From the NCBI GenBank assembly GCA_002304345.1, contig NEUU01000013.1, positions 1-64,000 of the forward strand: DNA of 64,000 bases, given 5' to 3'. A model generated the notes under the pieces. That model worked only from the letters and a program-made list of their open reading frames with translations, was not told the DNA's origin and ran no database searches. The position numbers and the translations under genes were made by a program. This document shows, in pieces, positions 9,961-21,678 of the stretch. The DNA comes from Verrucomicrobia bacterium Tous-C9LFEB (GTDB lineage Bacteria; Verrucomicrobiota; Verrucomicrobiia; Methylacidiphilales; UBA1321). Positions within the stretch are counted from its first letter, which is position 1. Every line of letters begins with the position of its first letter.

Positions 9961-9987
9961 GGAAAGACAACGCGATGTTGTCCTTCC
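9961..9987. repeat. 11-bp inverted repeat upstream of thiE
   Basis: GGAAAGACAAC and GTTGTCCTTCC, a five-base loop between them, pair at 10 of 11 positions. It lies 43-69 bases upstream of the thiE start, in the expected leader. No T-run follows on either strand, so an operator or leader hairpin is more likely than a terminator. Confidence 0.5.
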
Positions 9988-10085
9988 GTCAGGGTAGACG
10001 CATCTAAATCTCTATAAGTCGTCTCATATAAAACCGACACGGAGTAAGCTGATCGTTTGGGCGGCCGCGTTGCTATAAAATCCAA

Positions 10086-10121
10086 GGCCCCCCGGCGCTG
10101 CGCGCCACCCCTCTTGATAGG
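10086..10121 (-). repeat. Family A repeat, copy 2
   Basis: GGCCCCCCGGCGCTGCGCGC followed by CACCCCTCTTGATAGG. Inverted relative to the copy at 10217-10252, the two flank about 95 bases and form a BIME-like pair. Confidence 0.75.
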
Positions 10122-10216
10122 AGCTAGCTCTCGATCAAAATAAACGAAGGCTACTCTTAAATGTATCATGCTTTTTCTCCAATGAATGACCAAAATCATC
10201 TTATGCTAGCAATTCC

Positions 10217-10252
10217 CTTGATAGAGGGGCGGCGCGTAGCGCCGGGGGGTGT
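10217..10252 (+). repeat. Family A repeat, copy 3
   Basis: CTTGATAGAGGGGCGGCGCG followed by TAGCGCCGGGGGGTGT, the inverted partner of the copy at 10086-10121. Base changes in the two stems are partly compensatory, as expected when hairpin structure is conserved. Confidence 0.75.
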
Positions 10253-10501
10253 CAATCTTCACTTAAGATCTCGTCACTCCAGATCCTACGTCGTCGATGG
10301 TTTTGACTCCTATCTGTGCAGGATACTTTAAAATGCTCTATCTCTTTTTTACCACTATATCGACACCTGCGATGACATTGCCGTGACTCATCGGCAAGGA
10401 AATATTTTTCATTTCCACCAATCGAGATTTCCCTTTTTTCCGTATTTCCCATTTACTCAAAATACTCAACTATCGCCTCGCAGGGACTAGCGAATTTTCC
10501 G

Positions 10502-10822
10502 TTAAAACGAGAATGCCCCCTTGGAATCGGTCACGGTTTTTTTGGTATCAAAGTTACTTTTCGCAGTAACCTCGACATTCGCCCCGACAGGATCTCCGTT
10601 AAGAGAACTGCCTTTTATTCTGTACATGCCTTGTAATATTTCTTCGAATTCCTGGTCGGAATTCAATGAAGCGGCTTTCTCCAGAGCATCCAATTTCTGA
10701 CTGGAAACATCAGGAGTAACGTCTACTACCGTACCTTTCACATCCGCCCCCAATAGCCGGCCTATGCTCGTTAAACAAATGATTGCGTACACCTGACATA
10801 CCAGAATTTGATTTGTATTCAT
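10502..10822 (-). CDS. Small secreted protein with truncated carboxypeptidase-regulatory-like domain
   Basis: A 106-residue frame with a hydrophobic N-terminus (about 5-25) ending near LLGADVKG, which may be a signal peptide. The C-terminus (VGANVEVTAKSNFDTKKTVT, then DSKGAFSF) looks like the first strands of a carboxypeptidase regulatory-like fold and stops where such a domain normally continues. It is AT-richer than its neighbours. I read it as a possible 3'-truncated or decayed gene; it could also be an intact small lineage-specific protein. Confidence 0.4.
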   Translation of the reverse strand: MNTNQILVCQVYAIICLTSIGRLLGADVKGTVVDVTPDVSSQKLDALEKAASLNSDQEFEEILQGMYRIKGSSLNGDPVGANVEVTAKSNFDTKKTVTDSKGAFSF

Positions 10823-10995
10823 GGCTTCCAGACTCCCCTCTTTCCGGGCTATTCAATATCTCTGCCAAGGCAAGCATCTTCCAATCCGCACCTGGTTCTT
10901 TCGCCTTTATCAGTTTCACTCTTACCATCTGGGTATCGATCGCATCCTGAAGCGCTGATGATTGGTGGCATGCGCGCGACTCAACACCACCGACG

Positions 10996-13716
10996 TCACG
11001 CCGTCATCACCTTCGCGACTGTGGCGGTGATCTCGTCGAAGGAGAACGGCTTGCGCACCGCCGCCTTGAAATGGTGTTTCTCGTACTCCGCCATGATCGG
11101 ATCGTTCGAATAACCGCTGCACACAATCGCCTTCACCGACGGATCGTATTTCCGCAGGGCCTGCAACGTTTCCGCGCCGCCCATGCCGCCAGGCACCGTC
11201 AGATCGAGAATCACCGCGCCGAACGGTTTGCCTGATTCCTTCGCTTCGCGATAGAGGCGCACCGTTTCCGCACCATTGGCGGATGCCTCCACCTCAAAAC
11301 CGGAATGCTCCAGAATATCGCTGACCAGTTGGCGGATATCGGCCTCGTCATCCATGATCAGCACACGACCGCCTTTGCCGCTGGATTTCGGTGCCGCGGG
11401 CTCAGCCTGCTCCTTGGGCGTGACATTGCGGCTGATCGGTAAAAAGAGGCTGAACGTGCTGCCCTTGCCCAGTTGAGACGTCACCCCGATGTGACCGTCG
11501 TGACGACGAATAATCGAGAATGATGTGGCCAGCCCGAGACCGTGACCGTGCGCCTTGGTGGTGAAGTACGGATCAAAAATGCGCTTGAGATTTTCCGGTG
11601 AAATGCCCGTACCCGAATCGGCCACCTCGATGCAGACATGTTTGCCCGTGACGGAGGGAATCTGCCAATGCTCGATCTTGTCCACGTTGTGCGCGCGCAC
11701 GCGGATGACTCCGCCCTGCGGCATGGCGTGAACGGCATTAATCACGAGATTCTGCAGCACCTGACTGAGCTGTCCCTGATCGGCTTCCACCGTGGCCAGA
11801 TGGTCATCGATCTCGAACTGCGCGCGGACATTCGAACCATGCAACGCAAAGAGCGTGGAATCGCGAATCAGATCGGGCAACACCGCGGCCTTTTTCACCG
11901 GAGCCCCCCCGCGCGCGAAAGTGAGCAACTGCTGCGTCAGATCCCGCGCCCGCCAACACGCCTTTTCCGCGAGCTGCAAAAAGCCATCCATGCCGGGCGT
12001 GTTGTCACTCGTGTTGCGCGCGAGCGAGAGATTGCCCAGAATCGGAGTGAGGAGATTATTGAAATCGTGCGCAATGCCGCCCGCCAGCACACCCACCGCC
12101 TCGAGCTTGCTCGTCTTCATCTGCTCCTCGATCAGTCGGCGCTTCTCGGAAATATCCTGCACGATGGCGATGACCGATTTATCCTCCGGCCCCACCACAG
12201 CGGCCGTCACAATCGTCGGCACCCGCGTCCCATTGCGGCACAGCAAATCTTTTTCGTACGGCGTGCACACTCCGCGCTCTTCGATTTCGTTCAGCGCGAA
12301 AGGCTGCAACGGATGCCACTCCGGGTCGCTGAAGACCATGCTTTCGACGAGTCCGTTGTCCAAATCCTCACGCGTAAATCCCAGCAGTTTGAGAAAGGCA
12401 TCGTTCGCCTCCTGGATATGACCCGTCGCGGAGGCATAGAACATCCCCATGATATTCGCGTCGTAGATGCGCCGGAATTTCGCCTCGCTCGCCTTCAACC
12501 GCTCCTCGGCCTGACGCAGCGCTTCCGCCTCCCGCTGGATCGCCTCGTTCTGCCGCTTCAACTGGTGGGTCCGCTTCTCCACCTGCCGCCGGAGCTGGAG
12601 ATTCCACAAGATCACCACCAATGCCACCAGCACCGTGGCGAAGAGCGCTGCGCGCAGCCAGTAAAGCCAGCGATCCTCCGGCTCCTTTTCCTTCGACCAG
12701 AACAGGAATCCGTTGAGGGTGTAAGGCCGCGACGCCAGCTTAAGCTCAACAAAAGTCTCCGCGATATGTTGCCAGCGCTCCGGGTGCATTTGCCCCACCG
12801 GAATCAGATCCGGCATGATCAGCTTGCGCATCTCATCAGCCTCGAAACGCAGGTCTTCCTCGGTCAATCCGTACGTCTGCGCCCCATACTTGTCGCGAAT
12901 CATCGCGATGACCTCATCCGGTTGCTCCATCGCGTAGCGCCAGCCCCGCAGGCTCGCCCGCAGGAAAGCCTCGACACGCGCCGGGTTCATCTGTCGTTCG
13001 TTCTCCGAGGTGAACAAGCAGTCACCATAAAAATCGATCCCGTACTGGTCGGGCTTCAGGATGCTGACCGCCACGCCGCGTTTCTTCAGCGCGAAAGGCT
13101 TGTCGGTGATATACGCGCACATCGCGTCGGTACGGCCCTCGATCAAATCGTCCACATTCCAACTGTTGCGCTTGACCTGCATCCGACCGATGTCCGCGCC
13201 CAGCTTGCGAAACATCGCCATGATTTCCACATCGCGCTGGTTCAACTCCATCATCACCCGCTTACCCAACAGATCGAGCGGATGCCGGATCTTCTTGCGT
13301 GCATCGGAAATAACCACATAGGGCGAGTGCTGGAAAATGGCCGCCAGCGCCACCACCGGTCGCCCGCGTAACCGTTCCACCACCAATTCCGAACCCGCCA
13401 CCCCGTACTGCGCCCGACCGCTCGTAACCGCATCGATCGGCGTTTCGCCCCGTGTCACCTCGCGCAGGTTCACCACCAATCCCTCTTGGGCGTAAAATCC
13501 CTTCTCGATCGCGGCATAGTAACCCGCAAACTGGAATTGATGCGTGTAAGGAAGCTGCAGTGTGACGGCGTCGAAATCCCGGAGTTTTTCCTGTTGGACA
13601 GGGGCGGGTTGCCCCCAGCCCGATCCGATCAAGAGACCGCTGCAAAAGAGAATACGTAGAACCGCCCGGATCGGGCGGCAACGGCTCGGGCGCTTAAATG
13701 CGTGACTGGCGTCCAT
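10996..13716 (-). CDS. Hybrid sensor histidine kinase with NMT1/THI5-like periplasmic sensor
   Basis: A 906-residue multidomain protein. Residues about 1-35 form a signal peptide, and about 48-300 an NMT1/THI5-like solute-binding domain (FAGYYAAIEKGFYAQEGL, then GRAQYGVAGSEL). About 350-372 is a membrane helix, 375-415 a coiled coil and 410-525 a PAS domain. The HisKA box has His550 in GGIAHDFNNLL. The HATPase spans about 640-762 (N660, DSGTGI, GHGLGL), and the C-terminal receiver about 784-905 has the phospho-acceptor at Asp838 (VILDLT). It probably senses a small periplasmic ligand; no separate output regulator lies beside it. Confidence 0.9.
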   Translation of the reverse strand: MDASHAFKRPSRCRPIRAVLRILFCSGLLIGSGWGQPAPVQQEKLRDFDAVTLQLPYTHQFQFAGYYAAIEKGFYAQEGLVVNLREVTRGETPIDAVTSGRAQYGVAGSELVVERLRGRPVVALAAIFQHSPYVVISDARKKIRHPLDLLGKRVMMELNQRDVEIMAMFRKLGADIGRMQVKRNSWNVDDLIEGRTDAMCAYITDKPFALKKRGVAVSILKPDQYGIDFYGDCLFTSENERQMNPARVEAFLRASLRGWRYAMEQPDEVIAMIRDKYGAQTYGLTEEDLRFEADEMRKLIMPDLIPVGQMHPERWQHIAETFVELKLASRPYTLNGFLFWSKEKEPEDRWLYWLRAALFATVLVALVVILWNLQLRRQVEKRTHQLKRQNEAIQREAEALRQAEERLKASEAKFRRIYDANIMGMFYASATGHIQEANDAFLKLLGFTREDLDNGLVESMVFSDPEWHPLQPFALNEIEERGVCTPYEKDLLCRNGTRVPTIVTAAVVGPEDKSVIAIVQDISEKRRLIEEQMKTSKLEAVGVLAGGIAHDFNNLLTPILGNLSLARNTSDNTPGMDGFLQLAEKACWRARDLTQQLLTFARGGAPVKKAAVLPDLIRDSTLFALHGSNVRAQFEIDDHLATVEADQGQLSQVLQNLVINAVHAMPQGGVIRVRAHNVDKIEHWQIPSVTGKHVCIEVADSGTGISPENLKRIFDPYFTTKAHGHGLGLATSFSIIRRHDGHIGVTSQLGKGSTFSLFLPISRNVTPKEQAEPAAPKSSGKGGRVLIMDDEADIRQLVSDILEHSGFEVEASANGAETVRLYREAKESGKPFGAVILDLTVPGGMGGAETLQALRKYDPSVKAIVCSGYSNDPIMAEYEKHHFKAAVRKPFSFDEITATVAKVMTA

Positions 13717-13807
13717 CGAATTAGAGTCTGATTCGCCGAAGTTGTCTTAAACAAGGACGCCTCAAAATAAAGTAAAACCTGTAAAAACCAACTCTAAAAT
13801 GTACGTA

Positions 13808-15214
13808 TTATCGAGGAGAAATCTCCACCTGCACCCGCACCGGAACCTTATCCGTGCCGTGATTATACCGAATCGCGGCGGGAACGATCACCTGCGCGTT
13901 GAAATTATAATTACCGGGAGCCGTCACCGACGAGAGGTCAATCGGTGCGGTCTCCAGCACGCTGTCACGCCATTGGGTGCTGCGCACGTCGACCTGAATC
14001 GTCTCCGGCGTCACGCGCACCCGTCGGGCTCGCAACTCGGGCCGTAAACCAAGCAACATCGGCTTGAGCGTCAACTCCGTCGTCCGGCTCTTCACCAACT
14101 GGAATTTGAGCTGGGTCGGTTCGAAGTGATCCACTTCCCACTCGATATTACCGAGCATCTGGCGGGAAAGATTCACCGTGACCGGCCCTGGCGGATACTT
14201 CGCCAGATCGACCGTCACCGCCAGATTCGGCACGCCAAAGAACCGCGTGGTGCGCGGAATGCGCAGGAAGACAGAACACGAGGTCGACTTGAGATCATCC
14301 ACGTAGAGATCCGGCGGCAAATTCACGATCCGCACGTCCGCATTAAAGGAGCGGATATCGACCGGCTCGTTCTTGAGCCAGTTCGTCAATTGCGTGGCCG
14401 TATAGGAACCCGAGATGGACAGGAACAACGCCACCGTCCAGAGAAACCCCTCGAAAAACAGCCGGCGCATCCGGCGCTTGTGATCCACGCTCAGCCCGAG
14501 CGCTTCCACCACCGCCGCGCGGACATTCTCCTCCGTTGCCGGATGAATGGAACGCAACTCGCCGCCCGCCGCATAGGAAATCACCCCGCGCTCTTCGCTC
14601 ACCACCATCACGTGCGCGTCGCACTGCCCGGTCAACCCTGCCGCCGCGAGATGGCGCGTTCCCCACTCCTCGTGCACTCCCTCTGCGGAGGCCAGTGGCA
14701 AGACGGCACCGATGCGGATCAGTTGCCCGCCCTCAATGACCACCGCCCCGTCATGCCGGGGCGATTTCGGATTGAACAGGGAGAGCAGCAACGATTTGTT
14801 CGGGGCGGCCAGGATTTCCTCGCCGCCGCTCAACAGCGGTTTGACGTCGTCGCGCTGACAGAAAACCAGCAGCGCACCAAGCCGCTGCCGCCCCATCTCC
14901 ATCACGGCCGAGGTAATCGACGAGATCAGGTTTTCCGGCACCGCCCGCGCCCAAAAGAGTCGCCCGGAGAGAACCGCCTGCGAGAGCCGTTTGACCTCCG
15001 GCACAATCGTGGTGAGCAGCAGCAACGCCACCGGGATGGTCAGCGCCAGCACCAGCAGGCTGGTTAGGGCCAGTTGCAACTGACGGCTCGCGTAGACCAC
15101 GAGAGCCAGAAAAGCGGAAAGGAAAATGAACCGCAGCAGACCGCGATAAGCCACGAGAACTCCGAGGACTACCCGGATCAGTATCGTGGAAAGAATGACA
15201 TCGAGAAAAAACAC
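13808..15214 (-). CDS. Diadenylate cyclase fused to YbbR-like region (CdaA-CdaR fusion)
   Basis: A 468-residue protein. The GTG start follows an AGGAG. Three N-terminal membrane helices (about 5-70) precede a DAC domain (about 95-230) with RHDGAVVI (Asp155-Ala157) and WGTRHLAAAG (187-189). A fourth membrane helix (about 253-275) is followed by extracytoplasmic YbbR-like beta repeats to the end. DAC enzymes make c-di-AMP from ATP, and YbbR (CdaR) regulates CdaA in Firmicutes, where they are separate adjacent genes. Here they share one chain. The canonical Arg-His-Arg reads Arg-His-Leu, so cyclase activity is not assured. Confidence 0.85.
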   Translation of the reverse strand: MFFLDVILSTILIRVVLGVLVAYRGLLRFIFLSAFLALVVYASRQLQLALTSLLVLALTIPVALLLLTTIVPEVKRLSQAVLSGRLFWARAVPENLISSITSAVMEMGRQRLGALLVFCQRDDVKPLLSGGEEILAAPNKSLLLSLFNPKSPRHDGAVVIEGGQLIRIGAVLPLASAEGVHEEWGTRHLAAAGLTGQCDAHVMVVSEERGVISYAAGGELRSIHPATEENVRAAVVEALGLSVDHKRRMRRLFFEGFLWTVALFLSISGSYTATQLTNWLKNEPVDIRSFNADVRIVNLPPDLYVDDLKSTSCSVFLRIPRTTRFFGVPNLAVTVDLAKYPPGPVTVNLSRQMLGNIEWEVDHFEPTQLKFQLVKSRTTELTLKPMLLGLRPELRARRVRVTPETIQVDVRSTQWRDSVLETAPIDLSSVTAPGNYNFNAQVIVPAAIRYNHGTDKVPVRVQVEISPR

Positions 15215-15278
15215 GGGGCGCAGCTCCTGCTAAACTTCGTTCCCCTTATATCGTCACGATGCGACGACGGCGTCAATT

Positions 15279-15648
15279 CATTTCCAATTTCCAAATGCCA
15301 ATTGCCAATTTGAGGAGCAGTTGACTGGCGTGATGCTGGACCTTGTATCACGCCCCCGGAAATGATTTGCAATAAAAGGCCCACCCCTTCCACCCGATTC
15401 TTCGCTGACGCTCAGAATGACTCCAAGATGAATCCACTCTCCAGATGTCATTCTGAGCGCCAGCGAAGAATCGGGTGGAAGGGGCGGGCCTTATTTCGAG
15501 AAATCAATGACTCAGAATGCTCCTGATCACGGGATACGAAACCGGCCATTCATAATACTGGGTCCAACGTGACGCTGAAAAAGGCGGAGACAGCTTATCG
15601 CCACCTCCGCCTTTTCAATTGGCAATTGGAAATTCCAATTTGGAAATG
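15279..15648. repeat. Outer inverted repeat (family I), arms 15279-15311 and 15616-15648
   Basis: Both arms are strings of CATTTCCAA, CCAATT and TTGCCAATT words in opposite orientation. The ends match best and the centres are shuffled. The right arm abuts the stop codon of the DHOD-like gene at 15649. Together they bracket the hairpin at 15371-15497. Confidence 0.65.
15371..15497. repeat. Long imperfect hairpin (family J), arms of about 50 bases
   Basis: The left arm, about 15371-15421, contains CCCCTTCCACCCGATTCTTC and GCTCAGAATGAC. The right arm, 15448-15497, is its near-perfect reverse complement, ending GGGCGGGCCTTATTT. Only a handful of mismatches interrupt the roughly 50-base stem. The TCATTCTGAGCG word resembles 73-97. 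As RNA it would be a very stable stem-loop between two tandem genes. Confidence 0.8.
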
Positions 15649-16640
15649 TCAGACCTTCCAACCCTGGAGCATGCGGAGGTAATTTCCGCGCTCGTAGGCG
15701 AGAGGATCGGGACAATGCTTGAAGCTCATGCAGCCGCGCAGTTCGTCCACCGAATTGTACTCATGCTCCTCCATCCACTTTTCGAAATCGCGGAGGATGG
15801 TTGTGAGATATTCCGGTCCGTTCTTCAGCAACGAGGAAACGAATTGCACCACCGTGGCGCCCGTCATGATCGCCTTCACCGCGTCATGACCCGTATAAGC
15901 GCCGCCGCTGCAGGCGTAGCTGGTCGGAACCGAAGCGCTGATGATGGCCAACCAACGCAGGCGCAGGCGCAACTCAAACGAGTTCGACAACTGCAAGGTC
16001 GGCAGCACATCGAGTTCTTCGGTATCGATGTCGGGTTGATAGAAACGGTTGAAAAGAATGATGCCATCCGCGCCCGAAGCCACCAGTTGACGGCTGAAGT
16101 TCGGCAGCGAGGAGAAGAACGGCGAGAGCTTCACCGCGACGGGGATCTTCACGCTCTCCTTGACCGTTTTCAGAATCTCGCACGCGCGCTTTTCCACATC
16201 CGCACCCGTCTCCTCGACGTTGGTCGAGAGATGGTAGAAGTTTAGCTCCAAGGCATGCGCCCCGGCCTGTTCGATTTCCTTCGCGTAGCGGACCCAGCCG
16301 CCCGTGGAGGAACCGTTAAGCGAAGCGATGACGGGAATGTCGACCGCTTCCTTGATCTGGCTGATCTGCTTCAGGTATTCGTCGGGTTCGAGGTTGAACT
16401 CGGTCGGAATCGGCAGGAAGCTGGTCGCCTCCGGGCTCGATTCCAGATGCGTGGCAATCTCGTCTTCCAGCACGCGGTCTTCGTTCGTGAACTGCTCTTC
16501 GAAGAGCGAGTGCATGACGATGGCCGACGCGCCGGCGTCTTCCAGACGGCGCACCGCCCCGATGCTATCCGGCATCGGCGAGGCACCCGGCATGAAGGGA
16601 TTCTTGAGTTTCAGCCCGAGGTAAGTCGTAGAGAGGTTCA

Positions 16641-16641
<1 letters not shown>
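15649..16641 (-). CDS. Dihydroorotate dehydrogenase-like flavoprotein
   Basis: A 330-residue FMN-barrel protein of the DHOD superfamily: MNLSTTYLGLKLKNPFMPGA, ASLNGSSTGGW, VAVKLSPFF and GADGIILFNRF. Families of this kind are often found beside pyruvate:ferredoxin oxidoreductase, and the true substrate is unclear. Its ATG overlaps the nifJ TAA by one base, so the genes are translationally coupled. It should not be taken as pyrD without evidence, since the context is not pyrimidine synthesis. Confidence 0.85.
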
Positions 16642-20249
<3,608 letters not shown>

Positions 20250-20315
20250 AGGGGTACGGTTGATTAGAGTAACTTATCGGCACGTTGAAGATCAATATAA
20301 ATAGCTTATGCGCTA

Positions 20316-20327
20316 GAAGAATTCTTC
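20316..20327. promoter_or_regulatory. Perfect 12-bp palindrome upstream of nifJ
   Basis: GAAGAATTCTTC is a perfect palindrome 67-78 bases upstream of the nifJ start, in AT-rich DNA. It is a candidate operator; no regulator gene is adjacent. Confidence 0.35.
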
Positions 20328-20420
20328 CAATCAGTTGATCAGCAGTCAGTTGAAAACTAATCCCACCGGCGGATTCTACACTTAAAAACGATCTCGTTTT
20401 CCGCACGAAAATTTACTGTA

Positions 20421-20440
20421 ATGATAAAGTATCTTATCAT
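20421..20440. promoter_or_regulatory. 20-bp imperfect palindrome upstream of nifJ
   Basis: ATGATAAAGTATCTTATCAT pairs at eight of ten positions about 0 symmetry axis, about 170-190 bases before nifJ. It is a candidate site for a dimeric regulator. It could alternatively belong to whatever is expressed rightwards, though no supported gene follows. Confidence 0.35.
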
Positions 20441-20615
20441 CGACGGATCTGCGGCGGGACTTGACCAAAAAACACCTAAAAGTGTCAGTCAGCAGACAAA
20501 GAGTGAACTCGCCCTGACAGGCGAATCAAGCCTCGATTATGCAAGGCAGACCTTCAAAAGAGTAGGTCTCGAGGCAAAATCTCGCGACAGCGGGGCCTCC
20601 GCGGTCGATCCCGGC

Positions 20616-20768
20616 TTATTCCACGTAGCGGCTCGTCGTTGCGACGGTCCGTTTCGGAGGCTGGGAGAGCGGTGAGAAAAAGAAGCGGCAGGTTTCCGTC
20701 TTCGCCCGGCGCAATTCCATGGCTTTTTGACGTTCCTGTCTGACTTGGTCTAATTCGTTTTTCTTCAC
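20616..20768 (-). CDS. Possible 50-residue hypothetical protein
   Basis: A GTG-initiated frame (VKKNELDQVRQERQKAMELR at the N-terminus) ends in TAA at 20616. It is Lys/Arg/Gln-rich and probably helical in its first half, with Pro/Thr-rich residues towards the end. I do not recognise it and see no Shine-Dalgarno sequence. Its amino-acid composition looks protein-like within an otherwise empty region, which is the only support. Confidence 0.3.
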   Translation of the reverse strand: MKKNELDQVRQERQKAMELRRAKTETCRFFFSPLSQPPKRTVATTSRYVE

Positions 20769-21020
20769 AGTAGTTTCAAATTAGCAGCCCGTATGCCAGC
20801 TTGGGCGGTGTTAGTTTATGAACGAGCGATTGCCGGGCTATTGCAGTAAAAAAATCGAAAGAAACTTTCATTTTTCTTTCCGATTATCCCCCATTATCAG
20901 CCTTTCTTACCGGTGCGAGGGAAAATTTTGCCCGAGGGCTGTCGCATTTTGCCCAATGACCGGGCGTTTCTGCCATGCGGTTCGGCCCTTCGGGGCAGTG
21001 GGCTCCCGACTCCTCAAGGG

Positions 21021-21080
21021 AACTCCGGTTGTAGCCGCTGCCGCTGGCTGCGGCGGGCGCAAGCTCCCGGACGGGGACTG
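21021..21080 (+). repeat. Family C repeat, copy 1
   Basis: AACTCCGGTTGTAGCCGCTG followed by CCGCTGGCTGCGGCGGGCGC and AAGCTC. Nearly the same 50-60 bases recur at 31152-31227 and 31419-31478. The centre is CCGC/GCGG-rich and can fold. Confidence 0.8.
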
Positions 21081-21096
21081 AGTCATGCAGGACGGT

Positions 21097-21651
21097 TCAG
21101 CCCTGCGGACGCAGAAAAGTCAGCCCCGTCTCGCCGTAATCGCGGTCCCGCACAATTGTCCAACCTTTGGGCTCCTTCAATCGTTGCCCGCTGAAATGTT
21201 CCCACACAAAGAGACCGTCCGGCTTCACCCACGGCTGCACCGCCTGCAAAAAGGGGCTCTCATCGAGGCTGCTGCGGATTTTCTCGTAGGGCGGATCGGC
21301 AAACACGATATCGAATTGCTCGCCCGTGGGATGCGCCACAAACTCGTTTACATCCTGTCGCACGATCCGCGACTGGGCATCGAACCCGCACAAAGCGACA
21401 TTTTCCTTGATCGCTCCCACGCAGCGGATTTCCCGTTCGACGAAAAGCGCCTTCTCCGCGCCTCGGCTCAACGATTCCAGTCCGAGCGAGCCCGTGCCGC
21501 CGAAAAGATCGAGCACGCTGGCTCCTTCGACAATTTCGATCAGGCTGTTGAAAATCACCTGCTTGATCCGGTCTTGCGTGGGGCGGATTTCGACTCCCTT
21601 GGGAGTCTTGAGCCGCCGTCCGCCGACGGTTCCTGAAACGATGCGTAGCAT
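21097..21651 (-). CDS. rsmD: 16S rRNA (guanine(966)-N(2))-methyltransferase
   Basis: A 184-residue RsmD. It starts MLRIVSGTVGGRRLKTPKG, has the DRIKQVIFNSL segment, the SAM motif VLDLFGGTGSLGLE and the catalytic DPPY motif (FADPPYEK). It methylates G966 of 16S rRNA during 30S assembly. It follows the AsmA-like gene by 27 bases on the same strand, probably in one transcript. Confidence 0.94.
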   Translation of the reverse strand: MLRIVSGTVGGRRLKTPKGVEIRPTQDRIKQVIFNSLIEIVEGASVLDLFGGTGSLGLESLSRGAEKALFVEREIRCVGAIKENVALCGFDAQSRIVRQDVNEFVAHPTGEQFDIVFADPPYEKIRSSLDESPFLQAVQPWVKPDGLFVWEHFSGQRLKEPKGWTIVRDRDYGETGLTFLRPQG

Positions 21652-21678
21652 GAGAATAGGTAGCGGCTGGTCCGAAAC

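Larger units (their letters stand above)
9919..10501. other. Repeat-containing, AT-richer intergenic region upstream of thiE
   Basis: This 583-base stretch has no convincing gene. It holds an inverted repeat at 9961-9987 and two oppositely oriented family A elements (10086-10121 and 10217-10252). Two short open minus-strand frames (9945-10199 and 10252-10452) partly read through the repeats and match nothing I know. Base composition is clearly less GC-rich than in the flanking genes. Confidence 0.55.
15215..15648. other. Intergenic region built of nested inverted repeats
   Basis: This 434-base spacer between two minus-strand genes carries an outer inverted pair (15279-15311 with 15616-15648), an inner long hairpin (15371-15497) and a family G word (15557-15578). 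I see no gene. The promoter of the cyclase gene should lie in the last 60 bases before 15214. Confidence 0.65.
20250..21096. other. 847-base intergenic region upstream of nifJ
   Basis: It contains two palindromes near nifJ (20316-20327 and 20421-20440), a possible 50-codon minus-strand gene (20616-20768), and a family C repeat (21021-21080) before the rsmD stop. Other open frames are short and featureless. The first 200 bases are markedly AT-rich, as expected for a promoter region. Confidence 0.55.

Noticed and set aside
9919..10060. TPP riboswitch upstream of thiE
   Set aside because: I looked for the conserved CTGAGA and ACCTGATC-type elements in the leader and did not find them; only a short inverted repeat is present.
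11638..13371. Plus-strand open frame of about 580 codons
   Set aside because: Antisense of the histidine kinase; His/Arg-rich, no domain.
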